Assembly (NCBI RefSeq): GCF_900156535.1
Contig: NZ_FTNV01000001.1
Coordinates: 1,736,001-1,800,000 of the forward strand
DNA: 64,000 nt
Reading direction: 5' to 3'
Source of the DNA: Roseovarius nanhaiticus
Lineage (GTDB): Bacteria > Pseudomonadota > Alphaproteobacteria > Rhodobacterales > Rhodobacteraceae
Under the pieces are notes generated by a model, which was given only the letters and a program-made list of their open reading frames with translations, had not been told where the DNA came from and did not search any database. Of the stretch, positions 10,087 to 20,539 are shown piece after piece (the first letter of the stretch is position 1; each line of letters begins with the position of its first letter). The translations under genes were made by a program, and so were the position numbers.

Positions 10087-11376
10087 ATGTTCAAGGTTCT
10101 GTCGGGCGCGTGGGCGCTTCTCTTCGGTATGATGCTCTTGCAGGTCGGAAACGGCATGCAGGGTACGCTTTTGGGTATTCGCGGCGAGATCGAAGGCTTT
10201 TCGACCTTCGCGATGTCCCTCGTGATGTCGGGCTATTTCGTGGGCTTTCTCTTTGGCTCGCGCATGGCGCCTGACATGATCCGCCGCGTGGGCCATGTCC
10301 GCGTCTATGCGGCGCTCGGCTCGCTGATCTCGTCGGTGATGCTGCTTTATCCGTCCTGGACGGATCCTTGGGCGTGGGGCCTGGCGCGCGTGCTGATCGG
10401 ATTTTGCTTCTCCGGGGTCTATGTCACCGCCGAATCCTGGCTGAACAATTCGGCCAGCAACGAGAACCGGGGCAAGGCGCTGTCGCTGTACATGATCGTG
10501 CAGATGATCGGCATCGTTTCGGCGCAGGGCCTGATGATCGTGGCCGATCCGGGCGGCTTCATCCTCTTCATCATCCCGTCGGTCCTGATCTCGATCAGCT
10601 TCGCGCCGGTCCTGTTGTCGGTCAGCCCGACACCGGCCTTCGAGGCGACCAAGCCGATGACCCTTCTGCAGATCTACAAGACGTCGCCTCTGGGCTGCGT
10701 GGGCATGTTTCTGCTGGGGGGCGTCTTCTCGGCGCAGTTTGGCATGGGTGCGGTCTATGGCGGCAAGGCGGGACTGAGCGTGGGCGAGATTTCAGCCTTT
10801 GTGTCGGCCTTCTATATCGGGGCGATGCTGGTGCAATATCCCCTCGGCTGGCTGTCGGACAAGATGGACCGCCGCCTCTTGATCCTGATTTCCAGCGCGA
10901 TCGTGGCCGTTGGCGCGGTGGCCGGCATGGTCTTCGGCGCGGTCTTCTGGATGCTGCTGGTCGCGGCGTTTCTGGTGGGTGGCATGTCCAACCCGCTCTA
11001 TTCGCTGCTGATCGCCTACACGAATGACTTTTTGCAGCATGAGGACATGCCTGCCGCCGCAAGCGGCCTGGTCTTCATCAACGGCCTTGGCGCCATCGCC
11101 GGTCCCGTGACCACAGGCTGGATGATGTCCGTTATGGGACCGCCCGGCTTCTTCCTTTATATCGCGGTGCTTGGTGCCGCGATGGCCGTCTATGCCGCCT
11201 ACCGAATGACCCAGCGCAGCAGCCCGGCCGTCATTGACCCAGTCGATGGCTATACGCCCGTCATGCCCTCTTCTTCGCCCATGGCCGTCACGTTCGCGCA
11301 GGAATACGCCATCGACGTGGCCGAAGAGGCCGAGGAAGAGGCCGAGCAGGAGGCGCGCGCAGCCTCCGTGGCGTGA
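10087..11376 (+). CDS. MFS transporter, YcaD-like
   Basis: Encodes 429 residues with about 12 hydrophobic segments and the overall pattern of the YcaD-type major facilitator subgroup (GNGMQGTLLGIRGE near the N-terminus, LARVLIGFCFSGVYVTAESWLN, and the second-half motif GWLSDKMDRR). Substrate is unknown. The start follows AAGGAGAGACGCG. The C-terminal tail after the last helix is strongly acidic (EEAEEEAEQEARA), which is unusual for the subgroup and may be a cytoplasmic interaction segment. Confidence 0.88.
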   Translation: MFKVLSGAWALLFGMMLLQVGNGMQGTLLGIRGEIEGFSTFAMSLVMSGYFVGFLFGSRMAPDMIRRVGHVRVYAALGSLISSVMLLYPSWTDPWAWGLARVLIGFCFSGVYVTAESWLNNSASNENRGKALSLYMIVQMIGIVSAQGLMIVADPGGFILFIIPSVLISISFAPVLLSVSPTPAFEATKPMTLLQIYKTSPLGCVGMFLLGGVFSAQFGMGAVYGGKAGLSVGEISAFVSAFYIGAMLVQYPLGWLSDKMDRRLLILISSAIVAVGAVAGMVFGAVFWMLLVAAFLVGGMSNPLYSLLIAYTNDFLQHEDMPAAASGLVFINGLGAIAGPVTTGWMMSVMGPPGFFLYIAVLGAAMAVYAAYRMTQRSSPAVIDPVDGYTPVMPSSSPMAVTFAQEYAIDVAEEAEEEAEQEARAASVA

Positions 11377-11497
11377 GCCAAAACTGCGCGCGCGTGATGG
11401 GAATGTCGCAATTGAAGCAATGTTTTACTACCCTATTGCCCGCCTGTGACGCTACGGTAACAGTTGTAGGCATGTTGCACATGAGGAGTTTGGCCCC

Positions 11498-12082
11498 GTG
11501 ACGACACCTGATGACGTATTGACCTTCTGGCTGGACGAAGTCGGACCCAAGGGGTGGTATGCTCCGACCGACGAGTTGGATGCGACAATCACCGAGCGAT
11601 TTGCAGACGCCTGGCAGAGCGCGCGCAACGGAACCTATGGTCTCTGGCTGACCTATCCGACCGGTGCGCTTGCCTATATCATTTTGATGGATCAACTGCC
11701 GCGCAACATGCACCGGGGGCAGGGCGCCGCCTTTGCCACGGACCGGCACGGGGTGGCGGCGGCCAAGGCCGCGATCGGGCGCAAATGGGACATGACCATC
11801 GACGAGCCCGCGCGCCAGTTCTTTTACTTGCCGCTGATGCATTCCGAAAATCTGTGCGACCAAGAGCGCTGCATCCGCCTGATTTGCGAGCGGATGCCCG
11901 AAACCGGTGCCGACAACCTGCTGCATGCGCGCGCTCATCGCGAAGTGATCCGCCAGTTCGGGCGCTTTCCCTATCGCAACGACGCGCTGGGCCGCAAGAC
12001 GACGCCCGCCGAGGCGGTCTTTCTGAAAGAAGGCGGTTACGGGCATACGCTGCGCCAGCTGCAACAAAAAGACGCCGCCTGA
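11498..12082 (+). CDS. DUF924 family protein
   Basis: Encodes 194 residues from a GTG start that follows GAGGAG; the nearby upstream ATGs are out of frame. The family pattern is clear: D-x-L-x-FWL-D-x-x-G near the N-terminus, the central LDQLPRN-like MDQLPRNMHRG, FFYLPLMHSE, and H-R-E-V-I-R-x-F-G-R-F-P-Y-R-N. This is a small all-helical cytoplasmic family, TPR-like in fold, of unknown function. An intrinsic terminator follows. Confidence 0.88.
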   Translation: MTTPDDVLTFWLDEVGPKGWYAPTDELDATITERFADAWQSARNGTYGLWLTYPTGALAYIILMDQLPRNMHRGQGAAFATDRHGVAAAKAAIGRKWDMTIDEPARQFFYLPLMHSENLCDQERCIRLICERMPETGADNLLHARAHREVIRQFGRFPYRNDALGRKTTPAEAVFLKEGGYGHTLRQLQQKDAA

Positions 12083-12122
12083 ACCGGCAGGCATCAACGC
12101 AACTTCGGGCAGTGCCCTTCGG

Positions 12123-12156
12123 GGCCGCGCCGCCATCTGGCTGGCGCGGCCTTTTT
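12123..12156 (+). terminator. Intrinsic terminator after the DUF924 gene
   Basis: A 9-bp perfect GC stem (GGCCGCGCC at 12123-12131 and GGCGCGGCC at 12143-12151) is followed by TTTTT. Confidence 0.85.
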
Positions 12157-12242
12157 GTCTGTGCGCGATGCGTTGTGCATATCGGCAGGGTGGTTTAGCA
12201 TTGAACTAAATCGCACCCCTTCCCACGAGTTCGGAGACGCAC

Positions 12243-13640
12243 ATGGCCCCCAAATCCTTTGACCTGATCGTGATCGGCGCCGGCCCCGGCGGCTATGTCG
12301 CCGCCATCCGGGGCGCGCAGTTGGGGATGTCCGTCGCCATTATCGAGCGTGAGAACATGGGCGGCATCTGCCTCAACTGGGGTTGTATTCCGACCAAGGC
12401 GATGCTGCGCAGCTCGGAGGTGTTTCATCTGATGCACCGGGCCAAGGAGTTCGGGCTGAGCGTCGAGAAGGTGGATTACGATCTGGATGCCGTTGTCAAA
12501 CGCTCGCGCGGGGTGGCCAAGCAACTGTCGGACGGCATTGGCCATCTGATGAAGAAGAACAAGATCACCGTGTTTCGCGGTGAGGCGACGCTGCCCGCCA
12601 AGGGCAAAGTGTCCATCAAGATGGACAAGGGCGATGATGAAGAGCTGACGGCCAAGAACATCGTGCTGGCCACCGGCGCGCGGGCGCGCGAATTGCCCGG
12701 GCTCGAGGCGGATGGCGATCTGGTCTGGACCTATCGCCACGCGCTTCAGCCCGTGCGCATGCCGAAAAAACTGCTGGTCATCGGCTCTGGCGCGATCGGC
12801 ATCGAATTCGCCAGCTTCTACAACACGCTGGGCGCCGAGACGACCGTGGTCGAGGTGATGGATCGCATCCTGCCGGTCGAAGATGCCGAGATCTCGAAAT
12901 TCGCCAAAAAGCAGTTTGAAAAGCAGGGGATGAAGATCCTGCAAAAGACCGCTGTCAAGCAGCTGGACCGCGGCAAAGGCAAGGTGACCGCCCATATCGA
13001 AGCGAACGGCAAGGTAGAGAAGCATGAATTCGACACCGTGATCTCGGCCGTCGGCATCGTCGGCAATACCGAGGGACTGGGCCTGGAAGAGCTGGGCGTC
13101 AAGATCGACCGCACCCATGTGCTGACCGATGAATATTGCCGCACCGGTGTCGAGGGGCTTTATGCCATTGGCGATATCGCGGGCGCGCCCTGGCTGGCGC
13201 ACAAGGCCAGCCACGAGGGCACGATGGTGGCCGAGCTGATCGCCGGCAAGCATCCGCATCCGGTGAAAGCCGCCAGCATCGCGGGCTGCACCTATTCCAA
13301 TCCGCAGATCGCCAGCGTCGGCTATACCGAAGCGAAGGCCAAGGAGTTGGGCCATGACATCAAGGTCGGGCGCTTTCCCTTCATCGGCAACGGCAAGGCC
13401 ATCGCGCTCGGCGAGGCCGAGGGCATGGTCAAGACCATTTTTGACGCCAAGACCGGAGAGCTGTTGGGCGCGCACATGATCGGCGCCGAAGTGACCGAGC
13501 TGATCCAGGGCTATGTCGTGGGCCGCACTTTGGAGACGACCGAAGAAGATCTGATGAACACGGTCTTCCCGCACCCAACGCTGAGCGAGATGATGCACGA
13601 AAGCGTGCTCGACGCTTACGACCGCGTCATCCACATGTAA
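12243..13640 (+). CDS. lpdA: Dihydrolipoyl dehydrogenase (E3)
   Basis: Encodes 465 residues. This FAD flavoprotein reoxidises dihydrolipoamide in 2-oxoacid dehydrogenase and glycine-cleavage complexes. The N-terminal FAD-binding GAGPGG, the redox-active disulfide C43/C48 in GGICLNWGCIPTK, the NAD-binding GSGAIGIEF, and the C-terminal base H444 with E449 (HPTLSE) are all present. No E1 or E2 gene is adjacent, so which complex it serves cannot be read from this window. A methyltransferase frame begins 5 bp after the stop. Confidence 0.96.
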   Translation: MAPKSFDLIVIGAGPGGYVAAIRGAQLGMSVAIIERENMGGICLNWGCIPTKAMLRSSEVFHLMHRAKEFGLSVEKVDYDLDAVVKRSRGVAKQLSDGIGHLMKKNKITVFRGEATLPAKGKVSIKMDKGDDEELTAKNIVLATGARARELPGLEADGDLVWTYRHALQPVRMPKKLLVIGSGAIGIEFASFYNTLGAETTVVEVMDRILPVEDAEISKFAKKQFEKQGMKILQKTAVKQLDRGKGKVTAHIEANGKVEKHEFDTVISAVGIVGNTEGLGLEELGVKIDRTHVLTDEYCRTGVEGLYAIGDIAGAPWLAHKASHEGTMVAELIAGKHPHPVKAASIAGCTYSNPQIASVGYTEAKAKELGHDIKVGRFPFIGNGKAIALGEAEGMVKTIFDAKTGELLGAHMIGAEVTELIQGYVVGRTLETTEEDLMNTVFPHPTLSEMMHESVLDAYDRVIHM

Positions 13641-13645
13641 GGCGG

Positions 13646-14206
13646 GTGCCGTCGCTCAACCGGATCGTGATGCAGCGAACCTCGCGCGAGTGGCTCGAGG
13701 CGCTGCCTCTGGCCGCGATGGATGCGGCCGAGATCTCGGGCAAGAACGGGCGGCGCTACGACTTTCAGAGTTACACGCGTTTTCGCTATCCCGAACATGA
13801 TATCTGCAACGGCCCTTTCCTGTCGGACGACGGACTGGTGCAGAAGTTCGATATCGTGCTGGCCAATCAGGTGTGGGAGCATCTGGACCGCCCCTATGCC
13901 GCTACACGCAACGTGCTGCGCATGCTGAGAATGGGCGGCTATTTCTGGCTCGCTGTGCCATTCTTCGTGCGCTACCACGGCGCGCCCTATGATTGCAGCC
14001 GCTGGACGGCGCGCGGCCTCAAGAATTTGCTGATAGAGGCGGGTTTCGACGAGGCCCATATCAAGGCCGAGCAATGGGGCAATCGGCGTGCGGCGGCCCG
14101 CAACCTCGAGGATAAGTGGCCACCTGATTATGATCCGGCGACGGATGATTTGGCGAACGATCCTGACTATCCGATCTGCTCCTGGGCGCTGGCGCAGAAG
14201 GTTTAA
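13646..14206 (+). CDS. Class I SAM-dependent methyltransferase-like protein
   Basis: Encodes 186 residues from a GTG 5 bp after lpdA; ATG at 13670 is the alternative. The segment FDIVLANQVWEHLDRPYAATRNVLRMLRMGGYFWLAVPF is a typical methyltransferase motif with the D-x-V-x-x-x-x-V-W-E-H core and the G-G-Y post-motif. The classical glycine-rich SAM loop near the N-terminus is weak (EISGKNG). The substrate is unknown. The gene ends in a 4-bp convergent overlap with the DUF488 gene. Confidence 0.75.
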   Translation: MPSLNRIVMQRTSREWLEALPLAAMDAAEISGKNGRRYDFQSYTRFRYPEHDICNGPFLSDDGLVQKFDIVLANQVWEHLDRPYAATRNVLRMLRMGGYFWLAVPFFVRYHGAPYDCSRWTARGLKNLLIEAGFDEAHIKAEQWGNRRAAARNLEDKWPPDYDPATDDLANDPDYPICSWALAQKV

Positions 14207-14553
14207 CCTGCCTTTTTCCGCAGCCAGTCACGCAGCGCTTCGGCGTTGTTGTGGGTTTCGTCCTTTGCACCGAAAATCAGCGTCACACGGCCGTCGCGTG
14301 CCCGCTTGGCCAAATCGGCGGCGGCATCGCAACCGTCCAATTCATCGAAGTAACGTTGCTGGAACTCGTCCCACTTGCTTGGGTCGTGATCGAACCACTT
14401 GCGCAAATCGTCGCTGGGAGCGACCTCCTTGATCCAGTCGTCCAGGGCCAAATCCTCTTTGGAGATCCCGCGCGGCCAGATCCGATCGACCAGCACGCGG
14501 TATCCGTCATTATCTGCCATCTCGTCATAGGCGCGGCGTGTCCGAATATCCAT
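14203..14553 (-). CDS. DUF488 family protein (YeaO-like)
   Basis: Encodes 116 residues, the usual family length. Signature segments are [31 protein letters not shown], and the C-terminal [18 protein letters not shown]. The fold is small and cytoplasmic; function is unknown. It is divergent from uvrA, so the SOS box in the shared 133-bp spacer might also affect it. Confidence 0.9.
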   Translation of the reverse strand: MDIRTRRAYDEMADNDGYRVLVDRIWPRGISKEDLALDDWIKEVAPSDDLRKWFDHDPSKWDEFQQRYFDELDGCDAAADLAKRARDGRVTLIFGAKDETHNNAEALRDWLRKKAG

Positions 14554-14607
14554 TTCATCCTCCTTTACGGATCAACGCGGACCAGTGACAAACGTTTCAT
14601 TCTTCAC

Positions 14608-14622
14608 GTTCCGCTTATGTTC
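14608..14622 (+). promoter_or_regulatory. LexA (SOS) box upstream of uvrA
   Basis: An exact GTTC-N7-GTTC direct repeat (GTTC at 14608-14611 and 14619-14622). This is the established alphaproteobacterial LexA operator and lies 65 bp upstream of the uvrA start. Confidence 0.82.
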
Positions 14623-14686
14623 GCAAATACGGGTTGGATCGCTGGACGCCCTACACTATCTGTGTAGCCTCAAACCCGGGGGCACC

Positions 14687-17569
14687 ATGGCCGAGCTGAA
14701 GAACATCGAAGTGCGCGGCGCGCGCGAGCATAATCTCAAGAATATCGACGTCGACATCCCGCGCGACCAACTGGTTGTGATTACGGGTCTTTCCGGCTCG
14801 GGCAAATCCAGCCTCGCCTTCGACACGATCTATGCCGAGGGGCAGCGGCGCTATGTCGAATCGCTCAGCGCCTACGCGCGCCAATTCCTCGACATGATGC
14901 AAAAGCCCGATGTCGATCATATCAGCGGGCTATCCCCCGCGATCAGCATCGAGCAGAAGACGACGTCGAAGAACCCCCGCTCGACCGTTGGCACCGTGAC
15001 CGAGATCTACGACTACCTGCGCCTGCTGTTTGCTCGCGCGGGCACGCCATACTCGCCCGCAACCGGCAAGCCGATTGAGGCGCAGCAGGTGCAGGACATG
15101 GTGGACCGTATCATGGGCATGGAGGAGGGCACGCGCGCCTATCTGCTCGCCCCCATCGTGCGCGACCGCAAGGGCGAGTATCGCAAGGAATTCATCGAGC
15201 TGCTCAAGAACGGTTTTCAGCGCGTCAAGGTGAATGGCGAGTTCTACGAGCTCGACGAGCCGCCGACGCTGGACAAGAAATTCCGCCACGATATCGACGT
15301 GGTGGTGGACCGGTTGGTGGTGAAAGAGGGGCTCGAGACGCGCCTCGCCGACAGTCTGCGCACGGCGCTGGACCTGGCCGATGGTATCGCCGTTCTGGAA
15401 ACGGCGCCCAGCGACGGCGAGCCGGAACGCATGACGTTCTCCGAAAAATTCGCGTGCCCGGTCAGTGGCTTCACCATCCCCGAGATCGAGCCGCGCCTCT
15501 TTTCGTTCAACGCCCCTTTCGGCGCTTGCCCGGTGTGCGATGGTCTGGGAGTTGAGCTGTTCTTTGACGAGCGCCTCGTCGTGCCCGACCAGAATCTGAA
15601 AATCTATGACGGCGCGCTGGCGCCGTGGCGCAAGGGCAAGAGCCCCTATTTCCGGCAGACGATCGAGGCGATCGCCAAGCATTACGAATTCGACATGAAG
15701 ACCAAATGGAAGGATCTGCCGGCCCATGTGCAGCAGGTCTTTCTGCATGGTTCCGGCGATGATGAGATCGCGTTCCGCTATGACGAGGGCGGGCGCGTCT
15801 ACAATGTCAGCCGCGTGTTCGAGGGCGTGATCCCCAATATGGAGCGCCGCTATCGCGAAACGGACTCGGCATGGGTCCGTGAGGAATTCGAGCGCTTTCA
15901 GAACAACCGGCCCTGCGGCGCTTGCGATGGGTACCGCCTGCGCGAAGAGGCGCTGGCCGTGAAAATCGGCCCGGCGAACGGCACGCCCGAGCAGCGCCTG
16001 CATGTGGGCCAGGTCGTGCAAATGTCGATCCGCGAGGCACTGGAATGGGTCACCGAAGCGCCCGCGACGCTGAGCAACCAAAAGCAGGAGATCGCCCGCG
16101 CGATCTTCAAGGAAATCCGCGAGCGTCTGGGTTTTCTCAATAACGTCGGTCTGGAATACCTGACCCTCAGCCGCAATGCCGGCACGCTGTCGGGCGGCGA
16201 GTCGCAGCGTATCCGCTTGGCCAGCCAGATCGGCAGCGGGCTGACGGGCGTGCTCTATGTGCTGGACGAGCCCAGCATCGGCTTGCACCAGCGCGACAAC
16301 GACCGGCTGTTGCAGACACTGAAAAACCTGCGCGATCAGGGCAATACGGTCATCGTGGTCGAGCATGACGAAGAGGCGATCCGCGAAGCGGATTACGTCT
16401 TTGATATTGGTCCCGGTGCGGGCGTCCATGGCGGCCAGGTGGTCAGCCACGGCATCCCGTCGGCGGTTGCCGCCGATCCCAACTCGATCACCGGTCAATA
16501 CCTGTCGGGCACGCGTGAGATTGCCGTGCCAGCCAAGCGGCGCAAGGGCAACGGCAAGAAACTGAAAGTCGTCAAGGCGACGGGCAACAACCTCAAGGAT
16601 GTGACCGCGGAATTTCCGCTGGGCAAGTTCGTCTGCGTTTCGGGCGTGTCGGGCGGGGGCAAATCGACGCTGACCATCGAGACGCTTTTCAAGACCGCGT
16701 CGATGCAGCTGAACGGCGCGCGCCAGACACCCGCGCCCTGCGAGACGATCAAGGGGCTGGAGCATCTGGACAAGGTCATCGACATCGACCAGCGCCCCAT
16801 CGGGCGCACGCCGCGCTCGAACCCGGCGACCTACACCGGGGCTTTCACTCCTATTCGCGATTGGTTCGCCAATCTGCCCGAGTCCAAGGCGCGCGGCTAC
16901 AAGCCCGGCCGCTTCAGCTTCAACGTTAAGGGCGGGCGCTGCGAGGCGTGTCAGGGTGATGGCGTCATCAAGATCGAGATGCACTTTCTGCCGGACGTTT
17001 ACGTGGAGTGCGAGACCTGCAAGGGCGCGCGCTATAACCGGGAAACTTTGGAAATTCGATTTAAAGGCAAGAGCATAGCGGACGTTCTTGATATGACGGT
17101 TGAAGACGCGCAGGAGTTTTTCACCGCCGTGCCGTCAATCCGCGAGAAGATGGATGCGCTGATGCGCGTGGGACTCGGCTACATCAAGGTCGGCCAGCAG
17201 GCGACGACCCTATCGGGCGGCGAAGCGCAGCGCGTGAAGCTGTCCAAGGAACTGGCCAAGCGCTCGACGGGCCGCACGCTCTATATTCTGGACGAGCCGA
17301 CGACGGGCCTGCATTTCGAGGATGTGAAAAAGCTCCTCGAGGTTTTGCATGAGCTGGTCGATAGCGGCAACACGGTGGTGGTGATCGAGCATAATCTGGA
17401 TGTCATCAAGACGGCCGATTGGATTGTCGATATTGGCCCCGAAGGCGGTGATGGTGGCGGCGAGGTGGTGGCCGTCGGCACGCCCGAGAAGGTCGCCGCC
17501 GAGCCGCGCAGCCATACCGGACGCTACCTCGGTCCGATGCTGGTGCCGCGCAAGGTGGCGGCAGAATAG
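14687..17569 (+). CDS. uvrA: Excinuclease ABC subunit A
   Basis: Encodes 960 residues. UvrA is the damage-recognition ATPase of nucleotide excision repair. The start [17 protein letters not shown] fits the family better than the longer frame from 14585. Two ABC modules are present: Walker A motifs GLSGSGKSS (34-42) and GVSGGGKST, and signature motifs LSGGESQR and LSGGEAQR each followed by YxLDEP. Zinc-binding sets are CPVSG...CPVCDG in the first half and CEACQGDG...CETCKG in the second. The SOS box upstream predicts DNA-damage induction. Confidence 0.98.
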   Translation: MAELKNIEVRGAREHNLKNIDVDIPRDQLVVITGLSGSGKSSLAFDTIYAEGQRRYVESLSAYARQFLDMMQKPDVDHISGLSPAISIEQKTTSKNPRSTVGTVTEIYDYLRLLFARAGTPYSPATGKPIEAQQVQDMVDRIMGMEEGTRAYLLAPIVRDRKGEYRKEFIELLKNGFQRVKVNGEFYELDEPPTLDKKFRHDIDVVVDRLVVKEGLETRLADSLRTALDLADGIAVLETAPSDGEPERMTFSEKFACPVSGFTIPEIEPRLFSFNAPFGACPVCDGLGVELFFDERLVVPDQNLKIYDGALAPWRKGKSPYFRQTIEAIAKHYEFDMKTKWKDLPAHVQQVFLHGSGDDEIAFRYDEGGRVYNVSRVFEGVIPNMERRYRETDSAWVREEFERFQNNRPCGACDGYRLREEALAVKIGPANGTPEQRLHVGQVVQMSIREALEWVTEAPATLSNQKQEIARAIFKEIRERLGFLNNVGLEYLTLSRNAGTLSGGESQRIRLASQIGSGLTGVLYVLDEPSIGLHQRDNDRLLQTLKNLRDQGNTVIVVEHDEEAIREADYVFDIGPGAGVHGGQVVSHGIPSAVAADPNSITGQYLSGTREIAVPAKRRKGNGKKLKVVKATGNNLKDVTAEFPLGKFVCVSGVSGGGKSTLTIETLFKTASMQLNGARQTPAPCETIKGLEHLDKVIDIDQRPIGRTPRSNPATYTGAFTPIRDWFANLPESKARGYKPGRFSFNVKGGRCEACQGDGVIKIEMHFLPDVYVECETCKGARYNRETLEIRFKGKSIADVLDMTVEDAQEFFTAVPSIREKMDALMRVGLGYIKVGQQATTLSGGEAQRVKLSKELAKRSTGRTLYILDEPTTGLHFEDVKKLLEVLHELVDSGNTVVVIEHNLDVIKTADWIVDIGPEGGDGGGEVVAVGTPEKVAAEPRSHTGRYLGPMLVPRKVAAE

Positions 17570-17639
17570 AGCGGGGCTGCGCCCAATATCGCCCACGATT
17601 GCGTGAAGGCTGCTGGTTGACACTCGAACGGAGTATGGC

Positions 17640-18017
17640 GTGCATCGATTTTTTTGGCCTTTCGTCATCTGCATGGGATCGCCCGTTTTTGCGGACGCCA
17701 GTCAGCCCATCAGCGAAAGGTTTGTGGACTGTGCCCAGCTTTATGACACGCTGAACCGCGCCAAACCGGTGAGACGCAAAGCGGAAAATGGGGCGATGCT
17801 GGACTATGCAGCGTCGCAGTTGATGCTGGCTGCTCGGTCCGAGGCACGGGCCGAGGGGCGGTGGCATATCGACGCTTACCTGAATGAGATGGCCGTCTCC
17901 AAAGCTGAGAAATGGGATGCAAAAGGGCTTGGCTATTTCATGACCGAGGACGCCCGCGATTGGTTTGCCTATTGTCGTAGCCTGGCCCGAGACCGCGGTA
18001 TTGCCCTCAAGCCCTGA
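17640..18017 (+). CDS. Small secreted hypothetical protein
   Basis: Encodes 125 residues from a GTG that follows CGGAG at a 6-nt spacing. The N-terminus is a short hydrophobic signal with a probable cleavage after FADA (about residue 20). The mature protein has two cysteines (in FVDCAQL and FAYCRSL) that could form one disulfide and is predicted helical. No family recognised. It lies 70 bp after uvrA on the same strand. Confidence 0.7.
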   Translation: MHRFFWPFVICMGSPVFADASQPISERFVDCAQLYDTLNRAKPVRRKAENGAMLDYAASQLMLAARSEARAEGRWHIDAYLNEMAVSKAEKWDAKGLGYFMTEDARDWFAYCRSLARDRGIALKP

Positions 18018-18032
18018 CGGGGCTTACGCGCG

Positions 18033-19322
18033 CTACATGGCATTTTGCTTCGTCAAATCCCGCCGCAAAAACCATGCCTTGGCGGCGTCCAAATCGGCTG
18101 GCCGTCCTAGGAAATAGCCCTGTGCCAAAGGGACGCCAAGTGCGTGCAACGTGTCGAGTTCGGCCTCGGTCTCGATCCCTTCGGCGACGATCGCAGCGTC
18201 GATTTCGACGGCGAAACGCACGAGCGCCGCAGCCAGCGAACGGCGCACGATATCGCCGTCGATGCTGCTGGTCAGGGACATATCCAGTTTTATGATATCG
18301 GGATGCAGCCGCACGATATGTTGCAGGCCCGAATAGCCGGCTCCGGCATCGTCAATGGCAAGGCGCACGCCACGAAAACGCAGCTTGTCCAGCTCGCGCA
18401 GGAGATGGTCGTAATCCTCGACCATGGCATGTTCGGTCATCTCGAGAACGATCCGCTCGGCGGGCAGGCCGGCGAAGGCGCTGACGAGCCGCCCGGAGGC
18501 GACTGTGGCGGGCGAGGCGTTGACGGACAGATAGACATGCGCGGGCAGGCTGGGCAGCGCGGAAAGAGCCGCCTTGATGGCGCTCAACTCCAATTCGATA
18601 TGCAGGCCGACCTTCTGTGCGTCGTCGAACCACTGGTTTGGCGGGCGGTAAGGCTCCGCCCGGAACCGGCACAGCGCCTCAAAGCCTTTGGGCGTGCGCG
18701 CGGCGGCGTCCATGATGGGCTGATAGACGATGTCGAAGGCCTTTTCCTGCAGGATCGCGGTAATCGCATCATATGCGCTGTCATGGGCAACACGGCTTGC
18801 GATCTTGTCATTCACGTGCTCGGCCGAGAGCCCCGCAAAGGCACGCATGACATCAAGGTCGCGCTCGGTCAGGTCCGGCTTTGCCGTGCGACTGAGACAG
18901 CAAAACATGCCATACGGGCTACCATCGCGGCGGCGGATGGGAACGCTCACATGGCTTTTGATGGGAATGGCCGTTGTCAGGGGCAGATCCAGGCAAAGCG
19001 GCTCGTCGGCGGTGTCGGGGATCAGTTCGGGCAGGCGGCCCGCCAGGATATGGCGGCAATAGACCTGATCCAGCGGCATGGAGCCACCGACATGAGCCAT
19101 CTCTTCGAAGCCCGGCGCGCTGACGGCCCGAAAGATCAGATCGTCGCCGACAAACTCTGACAGGTATGCGACTTCCATCCCCAGATGCGTGCGTACGAAA
19201 TCAAGTGCCGCGTCGATCGTCTCGTCCCCGCTGCGAGATTTGATTTGCAGGGCCGAGGACAACAACGCGGCGGGATCTGTGGCAGGATCAATGGATGGGT
19301 CGGGCGCGATAGGGGCTGTCAT
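18033..19322 (-). CDS. GAF-EAL cyclic-di-GMP phosphodiesterase
   Basis: Encodes 429 residues: a GAF-like sensory domain at about 35-170, then an EAL domain from about 183 to the end. Catalytic features are kept: EAL at 215-217 (GFEALCRF), the Asn of LSVNASP, EMTEHA, the loop-6 motif DDAGAGYSG, the Lys of IIKLDMSL, EGIETEAEL and QGYFLGRP. There is no GGDEF domain. It should therefore hydrolyse c-di-GMP to pGpG, with activity set by the ligand or redox state sensed by GAF. No transmembrane segment is seen. The effect on motility or biofilm is inferred. Confidence 0.9.
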   Translation of the reverse strand: MTAPIAPDPSIDPATDPAALLSSALQIKSRSGDETIDAALDFVRTHLGMEVAYLSEFVGDDLIFRAVSAPGFEEMAHVGGSMPLDQVYCRHILAGRLPELIPDTADEPLCLDLPLTTAIPIKSHVSVPIRRRDGSPYGMFCCLSRTAKPDLTERDLDVMRAFAGLSAEHVNDKIASRVAHDSAYDAITAILQEKAFDIVYQPIMDAAARTPKGFEALCRFRAEPYRPPNQWFDDAQKVGLHIELELSAIKAALSALPSLPAHVYLSVNASPATVASGRLVSAFAGLPAERIVLEMTEHAMVEDYDHLLRELDKLRFRGVRLAIDDAGAGYSGLQHIVRLHPDIIKLDMSLTSSIDGDIVRRSLAAALVRFAVEIDAAIVAEGIETEAELDTLHALGVPLAQGYFLGRPADLDAAKAWFLRRDLTKQNAM

Positions 19323-19450
19323 AAAGGCATCACCTGATGAGAAGAGCGAATTGCCTACCTTTGACGCTCAAAGATGATCGTATCGTTGATGCTCAGCCGT
19401 TTTTTACCGCAAATTGTCTTAAACGGGCCCGCCATATTCGCCAGACCGGC

Positions 19451-20539
19451 TCATGCGGCAGTGCGCGCCTTGGAATTGGGCCGGTCCGACGCGTCCCCAA
19501 GGAAATGACCCAGCGCGTGCAGCCCCTCGATTTCGTCGCAGACGATCTTTGTCACGATCAGGATGGGCACGGCCACGACCATGCCGACCACCGACCAGAT
19601 GTAGGCAAAGAACGCCACGACCAGAAAGAGGATCGGTGTGTTCAGTTGCATCCGCCGCGAGATCGCCAGCGGCGTCACGATCTGCCCTTCAATCGAAGTC
19701 AGCGCCATGTACGTTGCAAAGACGCCCACGGCCTCCCACCCGGTATCGAGCGACACGAATGCGACCAGCGCCGCGACACAGGCGCCCGCCACGGCCCCGA
19801 GGAAAGGCACGAAGTTGAGCGCGAACCCCATGACGCCAAGCGCGATGGCATTCGGAACGCCCCAGGCAAACATCGCGGCCCCGATGGAGAGGCCAAGCCC
19901 CGCGTTGATGATCGCGATTCCGCCCAAATAGCGGCCCAGCCGATCCTCGATAGTCTTGACGATCTCTACCGCGTGGCGCTTGTCCTTGAGCTTGGGCAGG
20001 CTCTCGACCATACGCTTGGTAAAGAAATCGCCCGACCCGATAAGAAAGAATGTCAGAAAAATCGCAAAGATCACTTGGCTCAGCACTCGTGGCGCCATGG
20101 TGAGAATGGTGACTGAGGTTGAGGTTTCAGAGACGACCTCGACTTCCATCGCGGTTTTTTCGCCGCCTCCGCCGACCGCGTCATCAATCGCCTTGGCGGC
20201 GTCATTGACCTTGGCCAATGCGCCGGTGCTCTCGCCCAGTTTGTACTGCATCTCGCGCATCAGGCGCGGCATATCATCGATGAGGTTGGCAACCGGCTCG
20301 GCAAACCACGCAATGGCGATGCCGACGCCGACGAAAAGGATTGAGGTGAAAAGCGCCGCGATCACCATGCTGGGCAATCCCATTCGCTCGAGCGCGCGGC
20401 GAGGGCGACTAAAGACGAAATAGGACAGAAGGGCGGCAGTGACGGGGATAAGAAAATTCGCCGCCTCGACCAGAGCTGCGCCCAGAAGGACGAGAAATAT
20501 CCCGATGAGCGGCACGTATATGCGTTTTTCCGCGCTCAT
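19451..20539 (-). CDS. AI-2E family transporter (PerM/YdiK-like)
   Basis: Encodes 362 residues from ATG 20539, just before the first transmembrane segment; ATG 20635 would add 32 polar residues but has no ribosome site. About eight hydrophobic segments flank a large soluble loop (about 90-165 of this protein). The conserved C-terminal half carries NFVPFLGAVAGACVAALVAF, IEGQIVTPLAISRRMQLN and a PILIVTKI-like end, the signature of the AI-2E exporter family. Actual substrates are uncertain; related members move ions or signal molecules. Confidence 0.88.
   Translation of the reverse strand: MSAEKRIYVPLIGIFLVLLGAALVEAANFLIPVTAALLSYFVFSRPRRALERMGLPSMVIAALFTSILFVGVGIAIAWFAEPVANLIDDMPRLMREMQYKLGESTGALAKVNDAAKAIDDAVGGGGEKTAMEVEVVSETSTSVTILTMAPRVLSQVIFAIFLTFFLIGSGDFFTKRMVESLPKLKDKRHAVEIVKTIEDRLGRYLGGIAIINAGLGLSIGAAMFAWGVPNAIALGVMGFALNFVPFLGAVAGACVAALVAFVSLDTGWEAVGVFATYMALTSIEGQIVTPLAISRRMQLNTPILFLVVAFFAYIWSVVGMVVAVPILIVTKIVCDEIEGLHALGHFLGDASDRPNSKARTAA

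Noticed and set aside
12195..13634. 479-codon minus-strand frame opposite lpdA
   Set aside because: lpdA has every catalytic motif; the antisense frame has none.
14930..16984. 684-codon minus-strand frame opposite uvrA
   Set aside because: Shadow of uvrA; Leu/Ala/His/Arg-rich composition and no recognisable domain.
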